Shown piece by piece: positions 33,365 through 45,331 of a stretch of 64,000 nucleotides of DNA. The position numbers and the translations under genes are program-made. The stretch is from positions 23,057,043 to 23,121,042 of the forward strand of contig CM023539.1 of NCBI GenBank assembly GCA_013350335.1. The letters run 5' to 3'. Numbering within the stretch: position 1 is the stretch's first letter; each line of letters begins with the position of its first letter. Source of the DNA: Chimonanthus salicifolius (Eukaryota > Streptophyta > Magnoliopsida > Laurales > Calycanthaceae). Below the pieces are notes generated by a model. That model saw only the letters and a list, made by a program, of their open reading frames with translations, had not been told where the DNA came from and ran no database searches.

Positions 33365-34546
33365 TGTAACAGCCCGGATTTTCAATACAATTATTATATG
33401 GGATATTATCTATTTTAATTGTTAAATTTAAGATTTATAGATGGAATGGATGTTAGATGGATAAGAATTGGGGCAATGGCCCAATTATGATCCAACGGAT
33501 CATGGATAGAGTTGATTCTAATTAATTGGATAAATGTAGTTAATTGGGTCAAATACCCAATTGGAACCCAATGGGCCAAGATGAATGGACGCTTAAGATA
33601 AACGGGTAAGGAATTGATTTAATCAGGTCATGTACCGAATTAAGATCTAAGGCATGGGATCCACCTCATTAAATGAGGTGGCAAGTATATGAGGTGACAT
33701 GGAGGTGGCATAGCCAGGAGGGACCCAAATCCACCTCATCAAGTGAGGTGGCGTGTGGTCTAAGGTAACTTGTAGGGCCGACTACCATGGTTGGTCAACC
33801 ATGGGTGAGTTCAAATATGGTGAGTGGAATTATATTGAATTAGGAATTAAAATCACTTGACTTAAATGGAAATGAATTCAAGTGCTTGAGTTAGGGGAAT
33901 GAGTTTCATTTAAGTAAAGTGAGTTGAATGGGAAGTGAGTCAAAATAAACAAGTGAGTCACATGGAAGTGGAAGGGACTTAGGTGAGTCAAAAGGGGAGA
34001 TGGAGGGTTTCCATCTCATGGAAACCCTAGACAAAACCGTTGGGAAGGGGGAGGGAAAGCCAAGTGCATGCCATGTGTCTCCTTGGTTAACCAAGGGACA
34101 CATGGGAAAGACCAAGAAGTGATGAGGGTGGTTGGGAGGTTAAGGCAAGACACAAAGGACTCACACCCAAACCCTAAGGCCGATCCTCTCCTTGAGACAA
34201 AGAGAAGTTAGAGTTTCATCTCATCCTCTCTCTCTCCCTCTCTCAAGCTACACCACCTTGGCCGATCCTTCCATTGAGACTTTCCTCTCATTTCCTCCCT
34301 ATCTCAATCAACATCTTTGGCCGAACCCTCCATTAGGAGTTTCTCATCTCAATCCCTCTCCCTCTCTCATCATACTTGGCCGAATTCTCAAGGTGGAACA
34401 AGAGGTTGCATTGCCTTTTCTCATCTCTCTCTCTCTCACACATTTCCGGCTCTAGACTTAGAGAAACTGAAGAACGAAGGAGGAAGAAGAAAACACTAAG
34501 CAAGGAGCAAAATCATACCTAAAGCAACAGAGGAGTCGCGGGAGAG

Positions 34547-36277
34547 GTATGTAATATTCAACAAGGGTTTATTGATTAAGAAAAAACTAAGAGAACCATG
34601 GTTTCAGCTATGGAATAGCCGAAACAATGGGGTTCCATTTCGGGTTGAAAAGGTCGGCCAAATGGTTAAAAGGCCGTGGATTTGAAATCCATTCAAGGAA
34701 TAGCAATGAGATGAACATAAAAGTAAGGTATTGTTCAAATCCAAAATATGGTTTTAGAGATTGAAAAATGGACAAGACCCTAACCTTGTTGGTGGGTAAG
34801 ATAGGTTGTACAAATGAAATTGTGATGATAAGGATTATGTGTATACATGATTCATGGATGACCTTATGTATGTTAAATATAAGGAATAAATTTCATAAAG
34901 AAAATAATCAAGATCAAGGTTCGGCCTCTTGCATGGCCGAACCCTAATTTTTATGGGGATCATATGAGGACTCAAAAAGAAATTGGATGAGGTTCGGCCA
35001 TGTTGTATTGCCGAACCCCATCAAATGACCTAAACTTGTTATATGTAAATTTTTAAGAAAACCTATCCTCAAGGTGATATAAAATGGAAAGAGGATGAAA
35101 ATGAAGAACCATGGGTTCGGCCATGTTGTATGGCTGAACCCCATGCATGATTTTTATGGATCTAGATATGTTTTAAATGATTAACTATGGATTATCAAGT
35201 TAAGAAATAAGAGGATGAATTGGAGGAACCATGGGTTCGGCCATGTTGTATGGCCGAACCCCGTGGATAATTTTTATGTATCTAGGTATGTCTAAAAAAT
35301 TAAATGATTAACTATGGATTATCAAGTTAAGAAATAAAAAGAAAAGAAATGATGGTGGACCCGCGGTATTTAAAATAAAACAAGGATTAGAAGAAGGGGG
35401 GTCAAAACCAAAAAAGTGAGGTTCGGCCATGTTGCATGGCCGAACCCCACTAATGAGTTTTGGTGGACATGAACACATCCTAAGGCCGAACTTCATTGGA
35501 GGACTTAACCGGTTTAAGGACTATGATTGTAAATGGAAATGAACATGGGATGATGTAGGGGATGATGTGAATCAAATGGATCACCAAATTGATTTATCTA
35601 TATGTGCTAAATGTAATAAGGAAAGAAGATTCGCAAAGGGGTTTACAATTCGGCTTAGACCTGATCATTGAACGTGACCAGCACGAAAACAACAAGGATA
35701 TTATCTTGGACGTTGGTAGGATTCGTACCTTGTTGAAACACTTGGACTTATGTATATGTGATGGTTTTTATTTCTATGTGTTATGATCTATTTTTGGTAT
35801 CAAAGTGCTATGTTTTAAGAATCGGATTTCAATGCTATTATGCCTAATATGAAATAGCATGTTTGCACTTACATCTCATGCATGGCATGGGAGGGATCAT
35901 ATGAGGGAAGTCCACACTCCATTCGGATATCCGATAAACAAATGTTGGGAGGGATCCACACTGATTCCGATTGAGATATGGTATATGATGTTTGAAATGA
36001 AAGAGGAGTCCACGTTCCGTTCAGTGGGACCGATAAGGCATACATGGGGAGTCATGACAATGAATACCTTGATGTGGCTTGTTCGTCAAGAGGATTATCT
36101 ATGTGTTGAAATATGATTGATGGGTCGGAAATCATGACATATGACACCCATGGCAAGGCATTGACTTACCATGATTTTAATATTATGTATCTATTTTGTT
36201 TTTATACTAATCCATGTGTTTGACCCTACTCGGAATACCTACTAGGCGCGTTGACTAACGCCCTACTTCTACCTTAG
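34547..36277 (+). other. Predicted intron in the Tekay 5' LTR
   Basis: Donor GAG|GTATGT at 34547. Branch point and acceptor TTGACTAACGCCC, a pyrimidine tract, then CTTAG ending at 36277. Length 1731 bp. The 3' LTR copy (47074-48784) keeps both sites. Splicing in this 5' copy would remove the hairpin array from the leader of the transcript. Confidence 0.5.
34918..35450 (+). repeat. Array of five GGTTCGGCCAT...ATGGCCGAACC hairpins
   Basis: Stem-loops with about 12-bp arms and a 5-7 nt loop lie near 34918-34946, 34989-35020, 35112-35142, 35234-35264 and 35419-35449, separated by unrelated AT-rich spacers of 43-155 bp. A half-site is near 35484. Confidence 0.9.
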
Positions 36278-36750
36278 ATGATGATACATGGAATGGACGG
36301 AACGAAGACGCAAAGGGAGCCAAGCTTTGGAGCTTGTACACTTTAGATTTACTTTATTTAAGTTTTATTTTCGGACAATGTAATTTGAGTTATTCTCATT
36401 TTGGGACTGTAATAATTTAGAACTATCTTGCTATGGTTTGGTTATAATTTTGGACATTTGAACTTAAGTTAATTATTTGTGATGGACTTCCTTGCTAAAA
36501 ATAAAATGGATTGGGTTAGTAACTTTAATCTCATATTAATTCCGCATTACGATTATTCGGTAAGTATAGCCTTAATGCGTGCGAATCGTTTTTGTGGACT
36601 TAGTCCACGCACACGTATGGTTGACCAGTTAAGGGCCGGGGTTTGGAAGCTCGGACTTAGCTCGCGTTGTGGCGTCCCGCTCTCTCTCTCTTTATTTAAA
36701 AAAAAATAGACTCTGATTTTTTGCGATTGAAAAGGGCGGGGCGTTACAGT

Positions 36751-36762
36751 TGGTATCAGAGC
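36751..36762 (+). other. Primer-binding site, initiator tRNA-Met
   Basis: TGGTATCAGAGC two bases after the LTR end. Confidence 0.95.
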
Positions 36763-37183
36763 GAAACCGGAAGTATAAATCTTTCGAAGTAAGATTAAGA
36801 TGGTATCATGTCTCACTGACAAGATAAGAATCCCAACTGACCGACCCTTCGGAGTCTGGTGCACGGGGGCCGGATTAATTTACTTTGTTAAGACTCAGAC
36901 TAAAGCATTCAATCTGAGAGCAACACTTGACGAAAAAGGAATGATAGCAAGGGAAGGACAATCACTATAAAATGGATTTATCAAACATAGCAAAATATAA
37001 CATATTTCCCCGAAAATGAGAAGCATCAGGATTTTTCCCCAAATTGAGAAACAACACTTGATACATAGGAAAGTTTCCCAAAAATAAGAAATACAAGATG
37101 TTTATTTGGCAATTTCCCAAACTATGTAAACACAAAACATTACGAGAAAGCTAAGTCAAACGATGTTTCAATGACTTAGGAAA

Positions 37184-38279
37184 ATGCCTCCGAGAAGAAG
37201 AACTCGACAAAACCCGCATGTGGAGGAAGAGGTGCAACAACCACACCAGGATGAGGAGCAGAATATCGTAAATATTCCAGTAGTACCTGCCGAGCTGTAG
37301 AACTTAGTACAAGTTGTGGTCACTTCCATTCTACAGCAACATATGAACGGCAATGGAAGTGCGACCACCAACGAGGCACATGATCGAAGCATGGTTCGAG
37401 ACTCCCAATAGCAGCGTCCCCCTCACTTCAAAGGGAAAAAAGGACCTGCCGAAGAGGAGAATTGGCTAAGGACCATCACCAAGATCTTGACATTACTGAA
37501 GATTACCGATAACGAGGATAGAACATTGCTGGCTACTTCGCAATTGATCGATGATGCCGGCAAGTGGTGGGAAGTGATTGAGCGGCAGCGGGCACAGATT
37601 CTAGAAGGGGAAAGGACTGAGATGACAGGGGACCAGTTCTCTGCAATGTTCCTGGATCACTATTTTCCGGAAGGGGAGAAGGAGCGCCACACACAAGCGT
37701 TCATATCTTTGGTGCAGGGCACCATGACTGTGGTTGAATATCATCAGGAGTTCCTCCGTCTATCATGTTATGCTTTATACATGGTGGACACAAAATACAA
37801 AAAGGCTCGTAAATTTAAGCGGGGCCTTCGACCAAGCATTAGGGTCAAAGTGACTATCTTCAAGTTACCTACATTGGCGGAAGTGGTCAGTCGAGCTACC
37901 ATGGCTGAGCAAGAGCTAACAGAGACAGTATAGTTTGTGGACAACCACCGGGACCAAAGCGAGGGAAGTGTTTTTCGTTCGAACAAGAGATTCCAACCCA
38001 ATTTTGGGAGACCATCACCTTCTACTAGGTGAACTGAAGGCTTTCATCCCAATCAGCCCTCCACATCAGTATCCGTCTCTCAAGTTCCTCGAGGTGTGAG
38101 CACCTATTTTCAGTGTGCCAGCAGGGCCATTTCCAGAGGGAGTGTCAGCAGAACAGTAGGCCTTCTCATTCCAAGGGTTCATTTCACCCTCCAACTCGAT
38201 CAACTCATTCATAGTATCCAGGGCGTACACCCAGACAGGACGGGCACCTAATCCAACAGGATTTGGACGACTGTATACT
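37184..38279 (+). pseudogene. Tekay gag
   Basis: The likely start is ATG at 37184 (MPPRRRTRQN). The retrotransposon gag domain is readable in 37487-37933: EDRTLLATSQLIDDAGKWWE, FSAMFLDHYFPEGEKER, FISLVQGTMTVVEYHQEFLRL and FKRGLRPSIRVKV. Two in-frame TAG codons lie before the domain (near 37298 and 37411) and one follows it (37931). A CCHC-like knuckle (VCQQGHFQREC) is readable near 38110-38150 in another frame. Most stops look like C-to-T changes of glutamine codons. Non-functional. Confidence 0.88.
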
Positions 38280-38783
38280 TTGGCTCCTCATCCAGAGACG
38301 GTGGATCACTCAGTGATTCAAGGTATGACAGTAGTTGGTAGTTCCTATGCTTTCGCATTATTTGATTCCGGATCATCCCACTCCTTTGTATCTGCTGCAT
38401 TTATATTTGCTACTGGCACCTTAGTAAAACAATTGTCTACTGCACTCACTATTGTATCCCCCATTGGAGACACATCACTGGGACTTATATGCACAACGAT
38501 AAACACTGAACTTGCTGGATTTAGATTTGAGTTCAATTATCTGGTACTCGAGATGACTGAGTACGACATCATCTTTGGCATGGACTGGTTGGCTAACTTC
38601 CAGGCCAGCATTGACTGCCATCTCCGCAAGGTGATATTTTGGTCACCCCAGGGAAAACGATACGTGGTGCATGCCGACAAACAGAGCATTCCTATGACTA
38701 GGAGACTACATGAAGAATTGAACCACCTTGTATTGAACAGCATCAGATTAGACAAGGCACCGGTGGCTGAACTACCGCTGTAG
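38280..38783 (+). pseudogene. Tekay aspartic protease
   Basis: A 167-residue frame with the gypsy protease active site FALFDSGSSHSFVS at about residue 29. It continues with VLEMTEYDIIFGMDWLANFQASIDC and the linker toward RT. The DSG catalytic triplet and the YDIIFGMDWL strand are intact. It ends at a TAG after PVAELPL, just before the RT region. Confidence 0.9.
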
Positions 38784-39460
38784 TGAAAGACTACGCGGAG
38801 GTATTACCAACAGAACTCCCTGGCTTGCCACCCAAGAGGGAGATTGATTTTGAGATCAAGTTGTATCCTAGCACTACTCCAGTGTCATTGCCGCATTACT
38901 AGATGGCCCCAGCTGGAATGTCAGAGTTAAAGAAACAAATTGATGAACTACTCAGACTAGGATGCATCCGGAACAGCACATCATCTTGGGGAGCACCGGT
39001 ATTATTTATAAAGAAGAAGGATGGTACACTTCAGATGTGCGTAGATTACAGGAAATTGAACCAACTAACAGTCAGAAACAAGTACCCTCTACCAGGATTG
39101 ATGATTTATTCGATCAACTCAGGGGTTCCAGTCACTTCTCCAAGATTGATCTGATGTCAGGTTACCATCAAATCTGGGTTAGGGATGAAGACATAGAGAA
39201 GACGGCTTTCAGGACGCGGTATAGACTATATGAGTATGTGGTCATGCCATTTGAACTTACTTGGACAAGTTTGTAATTGTTTTCATTGATGACATCCTGA
39301 TTTATTCTAAAAGTCAGGAAGAGCATGCTGAGCATTTACGGATAGTTCTGGAAACCCTGAAGAAGAATCAGTTGTATGCCAAAGCAAGCAAGTGCAAATT
39401 CTGGCTGTCTGAGGTTAACTTCTTAGGGCATGTCATATCAGCGAAAGTATAGCCGTGGAC
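38784..39460 (+). pseudogene. Tekay reverse transcriptase
   Basis: Motifs in order: LPTELPGLPPKREIDFEI, a stop, [36 protein letters not shown], then (frame shifted) [25 protein letters not shown] and [18 protein letters not shown], and [15 protein letters not shown] (catalytic pair). Between FELT and DKFVIV about 16 codons of the family are missing, where NAPATFM-type residues are expected. So there is a small deletion as well as a frameshift (near 39100) and a stop (38900). Confidence 0.92.
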
Positions 39461-40331
39461 CCGACTAAAGTGGAGGCAGTTAGAGAATGAAAAGCTCCAA
39501 AGAATGTGACCGAAATCCTCAGCTTTTTGGATTTGGCAGGTTATTATAGGAAGTTTATTATGGACTTCTCCAAGATTGCATCTCCACTTACTCGACTCAC
39601 TCAGAAAGGAGTCAAATTCGAATGGTCTGACGCATGCAACTGAAGATTCGAAGAACTGAAGGAAAGGCTTACGACTGCTCCTATTTTGATTTTGCCGGAA
39701 AGAGGCAAGGGCTATGAAGTTTGATGTGATGCTTCAGGAGAGGGACTTGGGTGTTCTCTCACTCAAAGTCAATGCGTAGTGGCTTATGGTTCAAGACAGT
39801 TGCAGATTCATGAACCCACTGTCCCACCATGATCTGGAATTAGCCATAGTGGTCTTCGCTCTCAAAAACTGGAGACATTATCTTTATGGCGAGAAGTTTG
39901 AGGTATTTTCAGATCACAAAAGCTTGAAATATTTGTTTGATCAGAAGGAACTCAACATGAGGTAGCGCAGATGGATGGAATATCTGCAAGATTATGAGTT
40001 TGCGCTTCGATATCATCCTGGCAAGGCGAACAAAGTGGCAGATGCCCTCAGCCGCATGTCACATGCAACAGTGGCCAGTTTGATTAGGAAGGAATGGGAG
40101 ATGCTGAATACCATTCGAGAGTTCAATTTGTACTTCAAGAACCATGGGAGTATGTATAATCTGATCATACGGTCCAACATGGTTTCCAAGATTGAACAGG
40201 AACAATAGACAGATCCGGAAGTGGAAGAGATATAGGCTAAAATGTCTACTGGTGAGGTTATACCGGAATGGGAGTTACGACTGGGGCAGGGTCTTTTATT
40301 CCGAGGCAGGATATATGTGTCTCAGAGCTGC
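39461..40331 (+). pseudogene. Tekay RNase H and integrase zinc-domain start
   Basis: Readable motifs: [94 protein letters not shown] and HPGKANKVADALSR. Then comes the linker EEI*AKMSTGEV with a stop. There are at least five stops and one or two frameshifts. The reading runs into the solo LTR at 40337 and resumes at 44564. Confidence 0.9.
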
Positions 40332-41448
40332 AGAAGTGTAATGGCCCGAAATTTTTTAAATCAATAAATATGTGGTTATTATTTATTTTAATGATGGAAA
40401 TGGAAAATTTGATGGAATAAATGGTAAATAGACCAAAATTTGGACAAAGGCCCAACTCGGGCGCAATGGATTATGGATTAGATTTAAATTCATTTAAGGG
40501 GTCAATGATGGTCAATTGGGCCAAGGATGGTCAAATTGGGCCCAATACCCACTTGGGACCCAATGGATTAAGATAATGTAAGCCCTAAGATAAATGGGTA
40601 TGGATAAATGTAATTGGGCCATTGTCCCAATGAGGATCCAATTGGTTGGAATGGACTTAGTTAAAGCTAAATCACCTAAGTTGGTGATGGAATTAGACCA
40701 AGGTGATGTGGCCAATTGGGACCCACCTCCACCTCACCAAGTGAGGTGGCGTGTGGACCAAGAGTTGGTGGGGCAGGCCACCATGGTTGACTTGGTCAAC
40801 CATGGGTGGATACATGGAGGGAATTTAAGGAAAGGTAATTAGATTAAATAAGAAATAATTAACCTAGGCTAAGGATTTAATTAATCACATTAGTTAAGTT
40901 GGTCAAATAAGTCAAATGGTGGTTTTTAACAAACACAAACAACCCAAAGAAATACACCAACGTTGGCTTGGTGGTGGTTATCCCAACCACCACCATAAAG
41001 CAAGAAAAATATCCTATGCGTTAAGTGGGAAGAATTAATGATAGAATGTAACATAAGCAAACAAAGGAGATAAGATGGGTTTTCATCTTATCCCATCCTG
41101 ACCTTTTCCATCGGTGCTCTTTCACTCTTTTCCTCTCTTGTTCTCTCCACCACCGTCCCTCACCTCCAAGGAAAGAAAGGAGAAGAAAGCCAAAGAGAAG
41201 AGAAGAAGAAAAGAAAAGAAGAAAAGAGAGGAGAAGTATAAGTATAAGCCTCCATCTCAAGATCAAAACTTGAGACCTTCCCTCCCCCATCTCTCTCTCT
41301 CTCAATCTATCTCCATCATTGGCCGACCCAAGCTTGGAGGTTTTTCATCTTAATCAAGCCCATCTTGGCCGATCAAACAAGGAGAAGAAGAAGGTAGAAG
41401 GCTAAGGAAGCCGACGGGAGTGGCGGAAGTCGGAGGAGGCGTCGGATT

Positions 41449-44091
41449 GTAAGTATTTTCTTAAACAAGAAATTTTGGATTTTTAGGGTTTAATATTTGG
41501 GATTCATTTTGTAAATTTAATGGTGGCCAAATGATTTTATGCCATGGATTTTAAATCCATCAATTTGAAAGGTGGAAAGTGGAGGAAACCCTAATGGATA
41601 AATTAGGGTTAGGGAAAAAAAAAATGGAAGCATGGAGAATGTTTATAATTTCTAGGGTTGTAAATAATTGAATGTGGTGAATTTTGTAAAGAGGTTTTAA
41701 AGGAGAGAATCATAGGAGATGGAAGATAATTTTAATGACCTCAAAAAGAATGGTTTAGGGTTTTAAGTGTTTAATGATCAAATGTTGGTAATTTTTTTAA
41801 AGGGATTGTAAATGAGGAATTGATGGGAGATATGAATAATTTTGTGGCCTTAAAAGAAATGAATGAATGAAGATTGGACCATGAACCCTATGGTGATCCA
41901 ATGGTAGATTAATGGGAAATGTGGGTGGTGTTGATGGACAAAAAGGGACCCAATGTTATTAGTTGTAATGGGAATATGGCTAAGTTTATGGACTTGAAGG
42001 TGACTAAGAATGATGATTTAAATGTATAAATTAAACCCTTCATGGAAGGGCTTGTGATGGGTGCAAATGTGGTAAATAGGCCTAAGAAAATAATGGGAAA
42101 TTGGGATGGACTAAGTATTTTGGAACCATGGAAAACAAATGGGGAATGTAGCTAAGTTGATGGACTCAAAATATATTTAATGTTGGTGGTTTTGGAATGT
42201 ACCAAAATGAACCTAGTGTTGATATTTGTAATGGACCCCCAATGTAGTAAAAGATGAGGGTTTAAGTGTGTGAATTAAACCCCTTCATGGAGGGACTTGT
42301 GATAAATTCAAATGTGTAACAATGGATCCAAGAAGAATGGGGTAAAGACATCATGGGTTCGGCCATGGTGTATGGCCGAACCCATGACCCATTTGTGGGT
42401 AAAATTATGGATTAAAATTTGGTATTATGTGTGGGAGAAATGAATGAGAGTTAGAGTATTTAAATACCTAATTTTTCTAGTGTAGTTATGTTATGGGTAA
42501 TAATACATCAATGGACCCATTTTGTGAACCAATTAAGGCCTAAGATTAATGTGTATTTGTAAGTTAGGTTAATTAAGTGGTTAATTGCTAATGTTCTTAT
42601 GTCATGGTTAATGAGACATCAATGGACCCATTTTTGTGAACCAATGGATGGGCTAAGATTAAAGTCCATGGATATGCTTTAGCTAATGGGGATTAGGTTA
42701 AAATATGGTTGTATCTCATGATTGGTAAGTGTATGAATCAATTATGAATAAAAGGAATGAGTGGATAATGGACTCATTGTGGTTTAAATGCATGATGTAA
42801 ACCCCATGGAAAGATTTGAGGAATTGGGTATTTTGAACCCATGATCCATTAGCCATTTAAAGGGTTAAGTATGGGGTTCGTATGGGTTTAAAGGAATAAG
42901 CATTAGGTCAATAAAAGGACTAATTTTATGATCACATGATATGATTGCTGGGTCATTAACGGACCTAAGTTATGGATCATTAATAGGTCTAAGTTATGGA
43001 TCCATTATAGACCATAATGTATGTGGAAGAGGGAATGAATTATCCATGGAAGGGTAATAGCAAAACCGTAAATATTGGCCAAAATGAGGAAAACCCACTA
43101 AGACATGATGTATGTGCTTAGAAATGGGTAAAACATGGATTAATTGTTAACATGTAATAAGGTACCGGACATCGCAAGCGGCACGCGGATCGGCAACCGG
43201 GTCTATCGGGCGGAAACGAAAGAAAGAACGCTAGTTGGTATTTGGTAGGATTCTAACCTTTTTGTAAGCCATGGATTGAGTGATGGTTTCTATGAATTAT
43301 TTTAGAAATTATATGGTTTGTTTTAAGATTGGTTTTGAATTATGTATTATGTAGGGGTTTTTACTTGATTTATTCTGGTAAGCCTATGAGTGGTTTAAAA
43401 TGGGTTTTAAGGCTATGATGTGATTATTGAGGCTTCGCTTGATCTATTTTTGATAATCAAGTTATATGTTTTATTGATGGGATTTTTTAAATGTCATGGT
43501 TTGTTATTATATTCATTATATGGCATATGGCATCTACATCTCATGCATGGCATGGGATGGATATGACAGGGGAAGGATGAAATGAAACCGGAGTCCATGC
43601 TCCGTCGGGGCGACCGATAAAAAGGCATGGGGACATTATGATGTGTTTGATTCATCAGGGATGATGTATGGATTATTATACCTTGATGATGGTTTTTCCA
43701 TCAAGAGGGATGTTGTATTTATTATTATACCTTGATGATGGTTTTTCCATCAAGGGGGATGTTATATTTATTGTTATACCTTGATGACGGTTTTTCCATC
43801 AAGGGGGATGTTGTATTTATTGTTATACCTTGATGATGGTTATTCCATCAAGGGGTATATTGTATTTGTGGTTACACCTTGACGAGGCCTTACCGTCAAG
43901 GGGGATATGGTATCAGGATAGTAAGGATGATGGGTGGGATTCATGACATAGGACACCCATTGCATTACATTGTACCAAATGGCATGATTTTGATATAATA
44001 TTTTATATATGCTTTGTTATCACTAATCCATATGTTAGCCCTACTCAGAGTCCTGCTGGGCGCGTTATCTAACGCCCTACTTCTACCCTAG
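41449..44091 (+). other. Predicted intron in the solo LTR
   Basis: Donor ATT|GTAAGT at 41449. Branch point and acceptor TATCTAACGCCCTACTTCTA, then CCCTAG, ending at 44091. Length 2643 bp. Confidence 0.45.
43681..43915 (+). repeat. 49-bp tandem array, each unit a hairpin
   Basis: Units start at 43681, 43730, 43779, 43828 and 43877 with CCTTGATGATGG or variants, followed by a short T-rich loop and CCATCAAGG. Each unit is itself an inverted repeat, and the stem is kept when single bases vary (last unit CCTTGACGAGG...CCGTCAAGG). Confidence 0.9.
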
Positions 44092-44563
44092 CTGATGACG
44101 TAGGAAATGCCAGAGCAGAAGGACGGGACGGGAACCAAGCTTAGAAGCTTGGGGAGGTGGACTGTTTACTTTATTAAAGTTTATTTTTGGGAAATGTATA
44201 TTTGAACAGTTTAGCTTGTCGGACTGTATAATTAGATTACTTCTTATATTTTGGTTTATTTTGGAAGTTGAGACGTTGTGATGTTTTGATAATATTAGGA
44301 ATGTTATTTTCCCTGCTATCTCAAATTTGTAGGATAGACTTTATTGTTAATTCCGCACTTAGTTGTAATTTTCCTTGAGCTTACGTCTACGTGTGAGCTG
44401 TTCTTCGTGGACTTCGTTCCACGCACACATAGGGTTGGCCAGTTAAAGGTCGGGCTTTAGAAGATCGAACTTAACTCGCGTCGTGACGTCCGCGCCCTTT
44501 GTCACTATTGAAAAAAAAAAATAGACTCTGATTAAGGTGAAAAGGGGCAGGCGTTACAAGAAG

Positions 44564-45240
44564 AGAGTTATTGATCGAGGCACACCAAACCAAACTCTCT
44601 ATTCATCCGGGCAGCACCAAGATGTATCATGATCTGAAGAGACACTATTAGTGGCACGGACTCAAAAGAGATGTGGCAGAGTTTGTTGTTCACTGCCTGA
44701 CTAGTCAGCAAGTTAAGACTGAACATCAGAAGCCATCAGGATTACTCAAACCCTTACCAGTGCCGGAGTGGAAATGGGAACATATTTCCATGGATTTTGT
44801 GACAGGGTTGCCAAGGTCATCAAAGGGCAACGATGCAATATGGGTCGTGGTGGATCGATTAACCAAGTCAACAAACTTTCTTCCCATCAAGATGACAGAT
44901 TCATCTGAGACTTTGAGACGACGGTACATCAAGGATATCATCAGACTACATGGTATCCCTAGGACTATTGTGTCCAACAGAGATGGCCGATTCACCGGTA
45001 GGGTGTGGCAAAGCATGCAGTCGGCTATGGGGACAGATTTATTGATTAGCACAGCGTTCCATCCACAGACTGATGGACAGTCAAAGAGGACAATACAGAC
45101 ATTGGAGGATATCAGCGGAAGGCATGTATGTTAGACTTCAAGGGTGGATGGGAGGATCACTTACCGCTGGTTGCGTTCTCTGACAACAACAGTTACCAGG
45201 CAAGCCTCCAGATGGCTCCATTCGAGGTGTTGTAAAGTAG
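44564..45240 (+). pseudogene. Tekay integrase core
   Basis: The zinc-domain remnant (HQTKLSIHPGSTKMYHDLKRHY) is followed by a TAG where the family has Trp. The frame 44673-45134 then shows [13 protein letters not shown] (first catalytic Asp), [32 protein letters not shown] and [18 protein letters not shown]. The second catalytic Asp (usual VSDRD) reads Asn, and the catalytic Glu (usual QSER or QTER) reads Lys. Both are G-to-A changes. A frameshift at about 45115 and a stop near 45233 follow. Confidence 0.92.
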
Positions 45241-45331
45241 ACCCTGTAGATCACCACTGTGTTGGACAGAGGCCGGTGAACCTGCACTTATTGGACCCGA
45301 GCTAGTTGCAGAGACCACGGAACAGATTAAG

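Larger units (their letters stand above)
33365..36748 (+). mobile_element. Tekay 5' LTR
   Basis: From TGTAACAGCCCGG to GGGGCGTTACA. Landmarks in order: a pyrimidine-rich leader with recurring TTGGCCGA words (34180-34390), a purine-rich segment, a splice-donor-like GTATGT (34547), a hairpin array (34918-35450), CATGCATGGCATGGGAGG (35877), and a branch point/acceptor block (36250-36277). A CAAGCTTTGGAGCTTG stem (36322-36337) and terminal T/A-rich DNA follow. Confidence 0.95.
40337..44558 (+). mobile_element. 4.2-kb solo LTR inside Tekay integrase
   Basis: From TGTAATGGCCCG to GGGGCAGGCGTTACA, with a perfect target duplication AGAAG (40332-40336 and 44559-44563). The integrase reading resumes directly after it. 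It shares the Tekay LTR layout: pyrimidine-rich leader (41090-41330), GTAAGT donor (41449), one GGTTCGGCCAT hairpin (42356-42386), CATGCATGGCATGGG (43541), a 49-bp tandem array (43681-43915), acceptor (44091) and an AAGCTTAGAAGCTT stem (44138-44151). Confidence 0.95.

Noticed and set aside
35859..36116. 85-residue frame repeated identically at 48365-48622
   Set aside because: The identity reflects the two LTRs of one element, not selection on a protein. It lies inside the predicted intron.
41021..41353. Overlapping frames of 94 and 79 residues on both strands
   Set aside because: Low-complexity CT/GA-rich LTR leader gives open frames on both strands; no protein similarity.
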